Shown here: positions 27,545 through 37,258 of the stretch, one piece after another
Numbering within the stretch: the stretch's first letter is position 1
Layout of the letters: every line of letters starts with the position of its first letter
Virus record (IMG/VR): IMGVR_UViG_3300042458_000756
Span: 1 to 64,000 of that record
Origin: a virus
Strand: one strand, 5' to 3'
Length of the DNA: 64,000 nucleotides
Position numbers and translations under genes: made by a program
Notes under the pieces: model-generated
The model's database searches: none
Told to the model about the DNA's origin: nothing
Seen by the model: only the letters and a program-made list of their open reading frames with translations

Positions 27545-29695
27545 TTAAGCTGACAGATCGCCAACAACTACCCAAGTATTTGCTGCTCTCTTTATTAATG
27601 TTACTGATGACCACTGTGCACGAAGCTTTAATCCAGGAGTTGCATTTACTGTTGTTGTTCCTGGTGCAACTGCTTCAATTGTTACAGGGCCAGTATTTGT
27701 TCTAAGAACGTCAATAGATGTTCCGATTGGATAGTTAAGTGTAGCATCTGTTGGGATTAAAACTTTAACTGCAGTGACACCTGTATGGGAAACTTCAATT
27801 AAAGAATCTCTTTCAGTAAGTGCTGAAAGTGCGTACTCTGCTGTTTTTTGAATAATTGGTGTACGTGATGGAACACCTTCTTTGGTTTGTGTGCCGTCTG
27901 TAAATGCTATTCCAGATGCTGCAACTGTTACTGTACCAGTAAATGTTGGTGAAGCAAGTGGTGCTTTTAAACCAAGTGATGTAGTGACTGTTGATGCAAA
28001 GTTTGCGTCATCACCAAGTGCTGCGGCAAGCTCGTCAAGTGTGTTGAGTGCTGCTGGTGCTGATGCAATTACTGCATTTACCTGAGCTGTTGCATCTGCA
28101 ATTGCCTCTGACTTAGCAGTTGCGATTGCTGTAGCCTGTGCTGTTGACACTGGCTTTGATGCATCTGAAGTATTGTCAACATTTGCAAGTCCTACTGAAG
28201 ACTTTGTAAGTGCTGCTACTGCTGCTGCAACCTTAGAGTCTGCTGCTGTTCCTGCTGCAGTAATTGCATCTGCTTCTGCAGTGTCTGCATAAGACTTTGT
28301 TGCAAGAAGTGATGTGTCTGCAATTCCATGAACATCTGTAGTATCTGCACTGTGTGTTGAAAGAGCGGTTTCTGCTGCTGTGGCTGCTGCTGAGATCGCT
28401 GCTGCCTGTGCTGCGTTAGCCTTTGCAGTTGCATCTGCTGCTGCCGTTGCTACAGCTCCATTTGATTTGCCTGTTGCATCTGCTGCTGCGGCTGAGATAG
28501 CTGCTGCCTGTGCGTCATTAGCCTTTGTGCTTGCATCTGCTGCTGCTGCTGAGATCGCTGCTGCCTGTGCTGCGTTAGCCTTAGTTGTTGCATCTGTGGC
28601 TGCTAAATCTTGTGCTGTGTTAGCTTTAGCTGAAGCATCTGCGGCTGCTGTAGCTTCTGCGGCTGCTTGCGCTGCGTTAGCCTTAGTTGTTGCATCTGTT
28701 GCTGCTGCGGTCTGTGCTGCGTTAGCCTTAGTTGAAGCATCTGCGGCTGCTGCGGTCTGTGCTGCGTTAGCCTTTGCAGTTGCATCTGCTGCTGCTGCTG
28801 TTTCTGCTGCTGCAATCGCTGCTGCGTTAGCTGCATCGCCTGATACTCTAAGTGCTGCTTCTGCTGCTACCTTAGTTGTAGCATCTGCTGCTGCTGCTGT
28901 AGTTGCTCCAGTTATTGCTGACTCGCGGTCGGCCTGTAAATCGTATCCAGAAATTACTGCTCCTGCTGGGATTGTTACTGTTCCAGTAAATGTTGGCGAA
29001 GCAATTGTAGCCTTGGTTGCAAGGCTGTTTGTAACAGTTGTTGAAAAGTTTGCATCTGAACCTAGGGCATTTGAAAGCTCTAGCAATGTGTCTAGTACAC
29101 CAGGTGCACCATTTACAATATTTGAAACCTGTGTGTTAACATAACCTTTACTTGCAACTGCTGTTGCTGAATCTGTTAGGTCTAGTGATATTACACCAGT
29201 TGATGAGCTGTAGTTGATACCGTCGCCAGAGACGCTTAGCTTTCCTCTTACTGAAGAATCGCTTATTTGAGCTGTAGGAACCTTAGCAGCTGAATCAAGT
29301 GATGCAACTCCAAAAGCAAGTCCCTTATCTGATTCTGGAACATATGTTGCATCTGCTGTATTACCTAGGCTTGCAACTGCTGCATCTACGTAGGCTCTGT
29401 TTGCCCATACTGTATCTTCAAGTGCAATTGTTATTGTGTTGGCGCCGTCGTTATATGTCTTTGTAAGACCTGTTCCAACCGCAAGTGCTGCGTTGATTGC
29501 ATCTTGTGCAATTTCTGTAACGCCAGGTGTATCTGAAGCGCCGTATGAAAGTGTGCTCCATGCTCCTGTGCCGTTACCAAATTTAAACTTGTTTGTATCT
29601 GATTCGTAACCCATTTCTCCTGCTGCTAGTATTGGGTTAACTGAGGTCCAGTCTGCTGCGGTTCCTCTTCTTACTTGAATTCTTACTGTTGACAT
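27545..29695 (-). CDS. Tail fibre with Mtd-like N-domain and Ala-rich stalk
   Basis: 716 residues. The N-terminal 50 residues (RIQVRRGTAADWTSVNPILAAGEMGYESD, in part) match the beta-prism N-domain of Mtd-type fibres used for trimer attachment. Residues ~260-440 are an Ala-rich heptad-like stalk built from units like ADATAKANAAQ. Further TFTGTVT motifs follow. The start has AAGGGGTGG upstream and a -10 box (TGGTATACT) about 30 nt before it. Confidence 0.82.
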   Translation of the reverse strand: MSTVRIQVRRGTAADWTSVNPILAAGEMGYESDTNKFKFGNGTGAWSTLSYGASDTPGVTEIAQDAINAALAVGTGLTKTYNDGANTITIALEDTVWANRAYVDAAVASLGNTADATYVPESDKGLAFGVASLDSAAKVPTAQISDSSVRGKLSVSGDGINYSSSTGVISLDLTDSATAVASKGYVNTQVSNIVNGAPGVLDTLLELSNALGSDANFSTTVTNSLATKATIASPTFTGTVTIPAGAVISGYDLQADRESAITGATTAAAADATTKVAAEAALRVSGDAANAAAIAAAETAAAADATAKANAAQTAAAADASTKANAAQTAAATDATTKANAAQAAAEATAAADASAKANTAQDLAATDATTKANAAQAAAISAAAADASTKANDAQAAAISAAAADATGKSNGAVATAAADATAKANAAQAAAISAAATAAETALSTHSADTTDVHGIADTSLLATKSYADTAEADAITAAGTAADSKVAAAVAALTKSSVGLANVDNTSDASKPVSTAQATAIATAKSEAIADATAQVNAVIASAPAALNTLDELAAALGDDANFASTVTTSLGLKAPLASPTFTGTVTVAASGIAFTDGTQTKEGVPSRTPIIQKTAEYALSALTERDSLIEVSHTGVTAVKVLIPTDATLNYPIGTSIDVLRTNTGPVTIEAVAPGTTTVNATPGLKLRAQWSSVTLIKRAANTWVVVGDLSA
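28380..28890 (-). repeat. Degenerate Ala-rich coding repeats
   Basis: Repeated blocks of about 30-60 nt encoding ADA[ST]xKANAAQAAA. Near-identical blocks also occur in the 508-residue fibre at 30545-31480, so the two genes can recombine. Confidence 0.8.
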
Positions 29696-29750
29696 TATGC
29701 CACCCCTTGTTTTATATTATTTGTAAAGTATACCATTTGTACCATTATAA

Positions 29751-30110
29751 TTATGCGCTAATTGTACTGGAATCAAATGCTAGGTCAAACGATGTTGTTC
29801 CTGGGGTTCCTCCGTCAGCGAATTTAGTCGCTGTTGTTACAACCCCGTTTGCTTGTACTGTATAGACTGGTTGACCGTTATAATCAATGGCCAATCCAAT
29901 ATCCATAAAGCTAATTGCTCCAGATGTATCTACTACATCTGTTGTATGTGCTAAAGAGACCCAGTCTCCATTAATTTGGATCTGTAGTCTCCCTGTTGTT
30001 TGATCAAATGCTATCGGGGCGGTGCCTAATACAATGTTAGAATCAAACGTAGCTGTACCAGCCACATTCAATCCATTCTTTACTCTAAAATTCTTATTTA
30101 CTGTTGCCAT
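29751..30110 (-). CDS. Short structural protein sharing fibre N-terminus
   Basis: 119 residues beginning MATVNKNFRVKNGLNVAGT. The same pattern (MATVVKNFRIKSGLIVEGT) opens the next upstream fibre, so this is a stalkless relative with the same attachment tag. The rest is short beta segments. Likely a virion or fibre-base protein. Confidence 0.7.
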   Translation of the reverse strand: MATVNKNFRVKNGLNVAGTATFDSNIVLGTAPIAFDQTTGRLQIQINGDWVSLAHTTDVVDTSGAISFMDIGLAIDYNGQPVYTVQANGVVTTATKFADGGTPGTTSFDLAFDSSTISA

Positions 30111-30177
30111 TTAAGTTCACATATCCCCTAATTGTTATTTGGTGGGGTTTTGAAAGGACCCCATACCTTTTATTAAA

Positions 30178-31704
30178 TTATTTAATTAGTGTTGCTACTA
30201 CTGTTACTGTTGTATTTGCATAAACAGTATTTACTTCTACTCCGATGTTTCCACCCAAGTATGATGCACTAATTGTTCCAAGAGAACCGTTTGTGCCAGT
30301 CTCAGCAAAGTCTGTAATTGCTATATTGTTTGATGAGTCTGTGGTTAATAGAATTTCTGAAATCTGTGAGTGAGTTGCTGTTGCAAACTTAACCCATAGC
30401 TTAGCTGTTGGATAATCTGTTTTAGCCCATGACATCACAGAAGATCCTGTTGATATTGAAGCTAATGTTGCTTGTACTGCTCTTTGTGAAACTAGGTCGT
30501 TTACGTTTACTGCTGTAAACTTTGTAGTTCCGTCCTTAACCAAACCAAGAGCTGCTGCTGCGGTTGCTTCTGCGGCTGACTGTGCGGCATTAGCCTTTGA
30601 AGTAGCGTCTGCGGCTGCTGTTGCTTCTGCACCACTCTTTGCGGCGTTAGCCTTTGAAGTAGCGTCTGCGGCTGCTGTAGCTTCTGCGGCTGACTGTGCG
30701 GCATTAGCCTTTGAAGTAGCGTCTGCGGCTGCTGTAGCTTCTGCTGCTGATTTAGCGGCGTTAGCCTTTGAAGTAGCGTCTGCGGCTGCTGTAGCTTCTG
30801 CGGCTGCTTGCGCTGCGTTAGCCTTAGTTGTTGCATCTGTTGCTGCGTTTGATGCTGCAGTTGATATTGCTGTTGTGACATCTGCTGAATTAGCTTTTGT
30901 TCCAAGAGCGGTTGTAATAGTTGTTGTGTAGTTTGCATCATCATTAATTGCTGCTGCTAATTCATTTAATGTATTAAGAAGCGCTGGTGCACCATCTACT
31001 AATGAATCCACTGCAGTTGAAATTGCTGTGTTACGATTTGAAACTTCTGTTGATATTGCAGATGAAAGGGCAGATGCTGCTGTTGCTTCTGCGGCTGCTT
31101 GCGCTGCGTTAGCCTTAGTTGTTGCATCTGTTGCTGCTGCTGCGATAGCGGCTGACTGTGCGGCGTTAGCCTTTGAAGTAGCGTCTGCGGCTGCTGTTGC
31201 TTCTGCACCACTCTTTGCGGCGTTAGCCTTAGTTGTTGCATCTGCAGCGGCTGCAGAAATAGCTGCTGCCTGTGCGGCGTCAGCTTTAGTTGTTGCATCT
31301 GCGGCTGCGGTTGAAACTGAAGCTGCATCGCCTGATACTCTAAGTGCTGCTTCTGCTGCTACCTTAGTTGTTGCATCTGTTGCTGCTGCTGTGGTTGCGG
31401 CTGACTGTGCGGCATTAGCCTTAGCTGATGCATCTGCTGATGCAGTTGCTTCTGCTGCAGTCTGTGCAGCTGCTGCTGCTCCCGCTGCATCAAATACGCC
31501 AGACTTTACGGATAGCTTTCCTGCTCCGTTTACTTCAAGCTGCGTGGCTTCTACTGATTTTACAAGAGTCGCTCCGCCAACAAGATTGAGGATATAACTA
31601 TCTGCGCCTGTTTCTGTAAGTATGTTTTGGCCGTTGATTGTACCTGTTGTACCTTCAACAATGAGGCCTGATTTAATTCTAAAATTTTTGACTACTGTTG
31701 CCAT
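30178..31704 (-). CDS. Tail fibre with Ala-rich stalk
   Basis: 508 residues. It has a KNFRxKxGLxVxGT N-tag, then about 300 residues of Ala/Lys/Asp/Asn repeats (units like ADATSKANAAQSAAEATA) predicted to form a long helical coiled stalk, and a ~70-residue beta C-terminus likely to be the tip. The stalk DNA is nearly identical to that in the 716-residue fibre. Confidence 0.8.
   Translation of the reverse strand: MATVVKNFRIKSGLIVEGTTGTINGQNILTETGADSYILNLVGGATLVKSVEATQLEVNGAGKLSVKSGVFDAAGAAAAAQTAAEATASADASAKANAAQSAATTAAATDATTKVAAEAALRVSGDAASVSTAAADATTKADAAQAAAISAAAADATTKANAAKSGAEATAAADATSKANAAQSAAIAAAATDATTKANAAQAAAEATAASALSSAISTEVSNRNTAISTAVDSLVDGAPALLNTLNELAAAINDDANYTTTITTALGTKANSADVTTAISTAASNAATDATTKANAAQAAAEATAAADATSKANAAKSAAEATAAADATSKANAAQSAAEATAAADATSKANAAKSGAEATAAADATSKANAAQSAAEATAAAALGLVKDGTTKFTAVNVNDLVSQRAVQATLASISTGSSVMSWAKTDYPTAKLWVKFATATHSQISEILLTTDSSNNIAITDFAETGTNGSLGTISASYLGGNIGVEVNTVYANTTVTVVATLIK
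30545..31480 (-). repeat. Ala-rich tandem coding repeats
   Basis: Multiple 54-63 nt units such as those at 30560-30790 repeat almost exactly, encoding the fibre stalk. Confidence 0.8.
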
Positions 31705-31729
31705 TTATATGACTCCTCTTATTGCTTTT

Positions 31730-32281
31730 TTATGCCTTAATTGCAGTTCTATAATACTTAAAAGTAATAGATCCACCATTAGGGATAACTCTTAAACTAA
31801 TTATACCTGAATTTTCTTCAAAAGTATAAGTAAATAAAGTATTGCTTGTTGTTGAAACTATGTTAGACTCTGAAACTAATATGTCTGTTCCATCATGAAT
31901 TGCTGTGATTTCTGATGTGTATACATCTACACCCTTTTTAACCTGTACCTTATAGTTAACCGTTCTCCATGAAGCCTTTGCAAATGAATCTACGTTAGTA
32001 GCATTTTCAATTCCATTTACTTCAAGATCGTTGTTTCCGTCTAAACCCAAAAGCTCTGTTATTGCATCAGATGTATTTGAGATGCCTACTAGTTCTGAGG
32101 AAAGGGCATTTACTTTATATGTAAGAGAGTTTGAATCAGTAGAGTTAGTTACACCAACTGCTGTTTCAAGTGCTTCAATTGCATCATTAGCATTTGCGTG
32201 TTGCGCTGCATGTCCAGTTAATTCATCAGATCCTGACGGATTAGTTAGATTGTCTTTACTTGTTGGAAAAGCCGTTGCCAT
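31730..32281 (-). CDS. Fibre-associated protein, unrecognised
   Basis: 183 residues. The N-terminal half (NPSGSDELTGHAAQHANANDAIEALETAVG) resembles segments found in phage tail proteins before a trimeric coil; the C-terminus is beta-rich. AGGAGG precedes the ATG. Confidence 0.7.
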   Translation of the reverse strand: MATAFPTSKDNLTNPSGSDELTGHAAQHANANDAIEALETAVGVTNSTDSNSLTYKVNALSSELVGISNTSDAITELLGLDGNNDLEVNGIENATNVDSFAKASWRTVNYKVQVKKGVDVYTSEITAIHDGTDILVSESNIVSTTSNTLFTYTFEENSGIISLRVIPNGGSITFKYYRTAIKA

Positions 32282-32340
32282 TTATAAATCCTCCTGGCGG
32301 TGTTGCGTGTTATCCTATTATATCCTAGATATAATTATAA

Positions 32341-32544
32341 TTACGCTAATACCGCTGAAATTTGACTTTGCTTTTCTGCCATAGATGCGTTTAGCTCTGC
32401 AACTAGATTTGCATCTGGAGTAGACTTTGCATTTTCTGCAATAAGTTTTACTTCAACTGCATACATCTGGTACTCTAAGTTTCTTACTTCTCCTTGAGCA
32501 ATTGCTGCCTTTTCATCATTTGTTAGGGCTGTGTATGTTGTCAT
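32341..32544 (-). CDS. Small coiled-coil protein
   Basis: 67 residues, helical and charged, with two helices (NDEKAAIAQGEVRNLEYQ and later). AAGGAG precedes the ATG. It stands in tandem with a similar 66-residue protein, suggesting a pair of fibre-assembly helpers. Function unknown. Confidence 0.7.
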   Translation of the reverse strand: MTTYTALTNDEKAAIAQGEVRNLEYQMYAVEVKLIAENAKSTPDANLVAELNASMAEKQSQISAVLA

Positions 32545-32545
32545 T

Positions 32546-32746
32546 TTATTCTCCTTGTTCTATTTTTATTTTTTCAAGCTCAATAGACTGAATCTGTTCA
32601 TCTATTGTTTGTATACTGTAGTTTATCTCAGCAATTTCCTCTTGATTTAACTCAGAGGTAATCTTATCGTTTAGCATTATTTTTTGAGCCCCTAATGATT
32701 TTAGGTGCCCGTTTATAATAAATAGCTTATGTTCTTTTAATATCAT
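32546..32746 (-). CDS. Small coiled-coil protein
   Basis: 66 residues from the ATG at 32746, preceded by AAGGAG. The open frame extends 6 codons upstream, but that start would lack a ribosome site. The predicted helical hairpin resembles its downstream neighbour in layout. Function unknown. Confidence 0.68.
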   Translation of the reverse strand: MILKEHKLFIINGHLKSLGAQKIMLNDKITSELNQEEIAEINYSIQTIDEQIQSIELEKIKIEQGE

Positions 32747-32756
32747 ATCATTCTCC

Positions 32757-34574
32757 TTAAACAAAAGCCGACCATGGGCCGTTAACTAGTGCCCAAGTTA
32801 CAGTATTCCATCCGTATAGTCTAAATCTTAAATATCTTGCTGATGTTGTAGCGGTCAAGTCCCCAGCATGAGTTCCAACAATATAATGCCAGATTGAAGG
32901 AAGTCCACTAGTTGAAATCCAGCTGTCGTTATAGTCTCTTGTGTTTCCGCCTGTAATTAATGTTCCTCCAGAAGAAGCAGACGCTCTTATTTCCCATTCT
33001 ACTCCAACTGGATCAAGTGGTCCAGTCCATATTGGGTTATCAAATCCCCATTTCATTGTTGATCCGCTTCGATAAAATGTTGGTTGGGTTGGGGTATATA
33101 TTGTAACTGTTGGGTTTGCTGTAGTAGTTGCTGAAGCTGGGCCGCCAGGCCCATATCCATAACCAGGTTTAGATGCTGCAACTGTTACATAATATGGAGT
33201 GCTTTCAGATAAAGATGAAGCGGCATATGAGGTATAAGATGTAGTTGTGTCTACTATGTTGCTTCCTCCAGAAGAAGTTCCAATTTTTACAGAATAAGTG
33301 TCTGCTCCTGGAATGGCGCTCCAGCTAATATTAAAAGAATTATGTGTTATTGAAGATGTGGATGGAGAAGGTGTGCCTGGGGCTTTGACAGTAAATGTTC
33401 CGCTACCTGTTCCTGCAGCTGAAGTCCATATGCCATCAAAACCAGTTACAGATATGGTAAAAGATCCTGTTGCGGGAACTGCTACGCTTGTTACACCTTG
33501 TGCAGTAGTGCCAGAAGCGTAAAACGATCCATTCTTATTTATTGTATAAGAATGATAAAGTATTGTTCTGCCTATTGGTGAAGTAGAAGAGTTCCAAGAA
33601 AAAGATCCGCTATCTGCGCTAGAGCTATCATAACCAGATACGTTGGTTGGGGCTGAGGGATACGGCTCATATAAATTAGAGCTTGCACTACTTGGTACAC
33701 CAGTTTTATTAGAAGCAGATACGCTCTGACTGGCTCCATACCCTTGCAATCCCGCTGGTGACTTTGGGTATATTGAAAAACTATTTGTCTCGTTTCCAGT
33801 TGCAATGTCCCAAGTATAGTTTGTTTGAGATGAAGGAACGTTTACTGTTGTTGTAACGTTATTTCCATATTTAACAACATCATAAGATGCCGCACCAGGT
33901 GCGGCAGACCAACTCATATAAACTTTTTTATTTGTGTTTGTGGGGGTAGCTGATACTGAAATTGGGTTCGCTGTTCCAGTTCCAGTATAATTTCCAGAAG
34001 GTCCTGTAGAGTCTGGATAAATCTGTCCGTTTGTTGTTGCTATTGAAACTGATGTCGCATTTGTTGAAGACCAGGATCCTGAATAAGAAAGTCCATTTAC
34101 TGATAAATTTATAGAAGCTGTTGGGGTTGGCGTTGAGTCATAAGCAACAAGACTAGATACTGTTGGAAGGGTAGCTGATCCAGCACTTCCGCTGATTGTT
34201 GTACTTCCTCTTGCATTTGTTGCAACTACTGTTACCCCTAAAACTGAGTCAACGTCCGCTGCAACCGTGGTGTAAGTAGCAGATGTTGCTCCTGAAATAT
34301 TTGTAGCTCCGCGTTTCCACTGATAAGTGTATGAGGTTGGTACGTCTGCTGGATCTGTTTTCCAGTTTCCCATAACAGACCATGTTGTTCCAACTGTTGG
34401 ATAAAGTGTGCCAGAATAAAGAAGGGTAATTCCTGAAGATGACGGGTAGTTTGGATAACCCAATTTCCATGTACCATCATAGACCCAGCCTTTAATAGCC
34501 GCAACGGCGGTAGACCCATTATGTATTTTTAATGATTTAGATTCTTGCCAGGTTGTTCCGTTATATATTTTCAT
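32757..34574 (-). CDS. Fibronectin/Ig-like repeat tail protein
   Basis: 605 residues. It opens with MKIYNGTTWQESKSLKIHNGST, a tail-protein N-tag. Several FN3/Ig-like domains follow (for example PGAASYDVVKYG, WSAIPGADTYSVKIG, STPYYVTVAASKPG). It is rich in Ser/Thr/Gly and Pro with almost no Cys. Such proteins decorate tails and bind carbohydrates weakly. It overlaps the next small gene by coupling. Confidence 0.75.
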   Translation of the reverse strand: MKIYNGTTWQESKSLKIHNGSTAVAAIKGWVYDGTWKLGYPNYPSSSGITLLYSGTLYPTVGTTWSVMGNWKTDPADVPTSYTYQWKRGATNISGATSATYTTVAADVDSVLGVTVVATNARGSTTISGSAGSATLPTVSSLVAYDSTPTPTASINLSVNGLSYSGSWSSTNATSVSIATTNGQIYPDSTGPSGNYTGTGTANPISVSATPTNTNKKVYMSWSAAPGAASYDVVKYGNNVTTTVNVPSSQTNYTWDIATGNETNSFSIYPKSPAGLQGYGASQSVSASNKTGVPSSASSNLYEPYPSAPTNVSGYDSSSADSGSFSWNSSTSPIGRTILYHSYTINKNGSFYASGTTAQGVTSVAVPATGSFTISVTGFDGIWTSAAGTGSGTFTVKAPGTPSPSTSSITHNSFNISWSAIPGADTYSVKIGTSSGGSNIVDTTTSYTSYAASSLSESTPYYVTVAASKPGYGYGPGGPASATTTANPTVTIYTPTQPTFYRSGSTMKWGFDNPIWTGPLDPVGVEWEIRASASSGGTLITGGNTRDYNDSWISTSGLPSIWHYIVGTHAGDLTATTSARYLRFRLYGWNTVTWALVNGPWSAFV

Positions 34575-34580
34575 AAAACT

Positions 34581-36794
34581 TTACCCAACCTGAATATAAA
34601 TATCTCCAGCAACCATTCCAGAAGCTGGTAGGACGCCAGTATTATTATAGAATGTTTTTGCTCCAACGGGAATTGTTGTTATTGATCCCAAAGAAACTAG
34701 TTGTCCATTAATTCCAACATAATTATTTGCAAGCATAACATTTGTAACTGTCGCTGTATCAGCTAAAGTAACTGCTGTTCCAGCAATTTTGCTTTTATCT
34801 ATTGATGCTGATGCGCTTATATCTGTGTTTACTATTGTACCGTCTGCAATTTTTGCAGAAGTTATAGAGCTGTCTGCTATTGTTGTAGACAGTCCAGTTA
34901 CTGTAGCACCAGAAAAATCTACTGTTCCAGTAAATACTGGTGATGCTTTAGTTGCATAGCTTGTTAAGTTTAATGTTGCCCATGAAGCAGATGTGCCATC
35001 TGTAGTTAAATATTTACCAGTGTTGTTAATTTGTGGTGGTAAGGCTGTAATTCCTGTTACCGTAGCACCAGAAAAATCTACTGTTCCAGTAAATACTGGT
35101 GATGCTTTTGTAGCGTATGTTGTTGATGCAGTTGATATTGCCAACTTGGCATCTAATGCTGATTGGGTGGCTGTGGAAATTGGCTTTAGTGCATCTGTGG
35201 TATTGTCTACGTTTCCGAGTCCCACCATTGATTTAGTAACACCAGAAACTGTTCCAGTAAATGTTGGAGAAGCAAGTGGCGCATATGTTGATGCGGCAGT
35301 TGCTGAGGATAGTTTAGTTCCAACTAATGTTGTTAATGCTGTTCCTGCTGTTTCATCTGTAGCAATATAATCTGCAATTTCTTTAAGGGTATCGAATGTG
35401 GCTGGTGCACCATTTACAACTGTAGCTATCTGGGAAGCAATGTCTGAAGTTCTTGCAATTGTTGATGGTATTACTGTGTCAAGAATTTTTCCACTAGTAA
35501 CTCCAATTTTTGCATATCCTCCTGCTAAATCTGCATCCGCTTCCATTACATATCCGTCTAGTCTATTGTCTAGATTTGATATTGTTACAAAGTTATTTCC
35601 TACATATGTCATTATTTCATCTGTAGCGGCGTTAATGTTTACATATACGTCTGTAAATCTGGTATTGTTTGCAGCTGAAGCTCTTTCATTTGTAAAGTAA
35701 AGATTTGTAGAGCCTTCTGCTACTGCATCAGTATTTCCAGAAAAAGTTGAACCACCGCCAGATCCTGTTGCGCCCGTAGCGCCAGTGGCTCCTTGTGGAA
35801 TTGTAAAGTTTAGTATTGCTGCTGATGTTGTGCCTGAGTTTGTTACAGAAACAGATGAACCAGGTGTTCCTGTTGTAACAGAGCCAACTGTTATTGTTGC
35901 TGCGGTTCCAGGCGCTCCTGTAGGACCAGTATCTCCAGGTAAACCTTGTGGACCTGTTGCGCCCGTAGGACCAGTATCTCCAGGTAAACCTTGTGGACCT
36001 GTTGCGCCAGTGGCTCCAGTGGCTCCAGGTAAACCTTGTGGACCTGTTGCGCCAGTGGCTCCAGGTAAACCTTGTGGACCTGTTGCGCCAGTGGCTCCAG
36101 GTAAACCTTGTGGACCTGTTGCGCCAGTGGCTCCAGGTAAACCTTGTGGACCTGTTGCGCCCGTAGGACCAGTTGATCCACCACCAGAAGACAAACCAGA
36201 AACTGCTGTTGATATTGCAGAGTTTCTATTTATTACTTCTGTTGCAATTGCGGAGTTTGTGTATGTAGCTGACAACGAAACAGCGTCTGCTTTGGCTGCA
36301 ATTACTTTTGCAGATGCATCGTCAGATGCTGCAGCTATTGCTTGTGTTTTTGCTGTTGCAATTGCTGCTGTTGTAGAAGATGCTTGTGTTGCAATAGCGG
36401 CGTTTCTATTTGTAGTTTCAGTTGCAATTGCAGAAGATATCGCTTCAGATACTGCATCAATTGCTCTTTGATTTGTAAAATACTTATTTGTTGAACCTTC
36501 TGTGATGGAGTTTGTAGTTAAAGCTGCTATTGCTGCTGCGAAATCTCCTCCTACTGATATTGAATCTGGTAGCTGAGATGAAGGAATTTTTCCAGAAGAG
36601 TTTAGTGTGGCTAGGCCATTGGCTTCTCCAGCTTTAAATGCATAGGAAGTTGTTGCATTCCATCTTGACCCATTACCAATTTTAAACTTTAGGCTGTCTG
36701 TTTCGATGCCTAATTCACCTGGTAATAATATAGGGTTGTTGGACACCCAGTTTGCTGCTGTGTCTCTTCTGAGTTGTATTCTTAATGATGCCAT
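34581..36794 (-). CDS. Collagen-like tail fibre with Mtd-like N-domain
   Basis: 737 residues from the ATG at 36794 (AGGAGG 8 nt upstream); an earlier in-frame ATG would lie inside the previous gene. N-terminal [25 protein letters not shown] is an Mtd-type attachment domain. Residues ~210-305 contain about 29 Gly-X-Y triplets, repeatedly [12 protein letters not shown], so GLPG gives many X-Pro-Gly sites. Repeated [15 protein letters not shown] beta units follow toward the C-terminus. Confidence 0.83.
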   Translation of the reverse strand: MASLRIQLRRDTAANWVSNNPILLPGELGIETDSLKFKIGNGSRWNATTSYAFKAGEANGLATLNSSGKIPSSQLPDSISVGGDFAAAIAALTTNSITEGSTNKYFTNQRAIDAVSEAISSAIATETTNRNAAIATQASSTTAAIATAKTQAIAAASDDASAKVIAAKADAVSLSATYTNSAIATEVINRNSAISTAVSGLSSGGGSTGPTGATGPQGLPGATGATGPQGLPGATGATGPQGLPGATGATGPQGLPGATGATGATGPQGLPGDTGPTGATGPQGLPGDTGPTGAPGTAATITVGSVTTGTPGSSVSVTNSGTTSAAILNFTIPQGATGATGATGSGGGSTFSGNTDAVAEGSTNLYFTNERASAANNTRFTDVYVNINAATDEIMTYVGNNFVTISNLDNRLDGYVMEADADLAGGYAKIGVTSGKILDTVIPSTIARTSDIASQIATVVNGAPATFDTLKEIADYIATDETAGTALTTLVGTKLSSATAASTYAPLASPTFTGTVSGVTKSMVGLGNVDNTTDALKPISTATQSALDAKLAISTASTTYATKASPVFTGTVDFSGATVTGITALPPQINNTGKYLTTDGTSASWATLNLTSYATKASPVFTGTVDFSGATVTGLSTTIADSSITSAKIADGTIVNTDISASASIDKSKIAGTAVTLADTATVTNVMLANNYVGINGQLVSLGSITTIPVGAKTFYNNTGVLPASGMVAGDIYIQVG
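35905..36165 (-). repeat. 36-nt tandem repeat coding for collagen triplets
   Basis: Four or more near-identical 36-nt units within the collagen-like fibre gene, plus two variant units at the low-coordinate end. Confidence 0.85.
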
Positions 36795-36795
36795 T

Positions 36796-37254
36796 TTATG
36801 AACCTCCTGCATCAACAATTATACCATCGTTGTCTGCAGAACTTCCTCCTTCTAGAATTTCGTCTTGTACTTCTATAACACTGCCTTCTGGGTTTCCGCC
36901 ATCAAGCAATGTTTGGTTTTCAAATGTTCCGCCTTGATTTGATATTGAAGGACTTTGTCCATCGTATCCGACTACAAGCGGCAATACTAGATTGGGAGAA
37001 TCGGCAGTATTTGTTTCCTTAAATGTAATCTTATTCTGAACATCAATTGTATGAACATTTCCATCAAATGTATGGGTGTGCATGTAAAATGGTGTTGGAT
37101 CTGTACTGGGAGGGGTTAGTTCTACCCAGACAATACCATTATATATTCTTAAATTCTTACTGACTACGTTAAAATAAATATCTCCGACTGTGGCTATATC
37201 AGGGTTCTCCATAGAAGTAAGAAGATTAAGTGCAACCTTCATTTGTCTGGACAT
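36796..37254 (-). CDS. Small structural protein next to collagen fibre
   Basis: 152 residues. The segment [23 protein letters not shown] matches a fibre N-tag (also GQIYFDTGTHVLYFYNGTEW in the next gene). The C-terminus is Gly/Asp-rich and disordered. It probably sits at the fibre base. Confidence 0.68.
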   Translation of the reverse strand: MSRQMKVALNLLTSMENPDIATVGDIYFNVVSKNLRIYNGIVWVELTPPSTDPTPFYMHTHTFDGNVHTIDVQNKITFKETNTADSPNLVLPLVVGYDGQSPSISNQGGTFENQTLLDGGNPEGSVIEVQDEILEGGSSADNDGIIVDAGGS

Positions 37255-37258
37255 TTTA

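Noticed and set aside
28380-29144. Plus-strand Ala-rich frame of 254 codons
   Set aside because: Antisense of the Ala-rich fibre stalk, not an independent gene.
30120-30178. Terminator between two fibre genes
   Set aside because: A GGGG/CCCC stem exists but lacks a U-run on the minus strand.
35785-36471. Plus-strand Gly/Pro/Val-rich frame of 228 codons
   Set aside because: Mirror of the collagen repeat in the fibre gene; repeats keep the opposite strand open.
27545-36794. Diversity-generating retroelement, suggested by Mtd-like fibre N-domains
   Set aside because: No reverse transcriptase and no template/variable repeat pair was seen.
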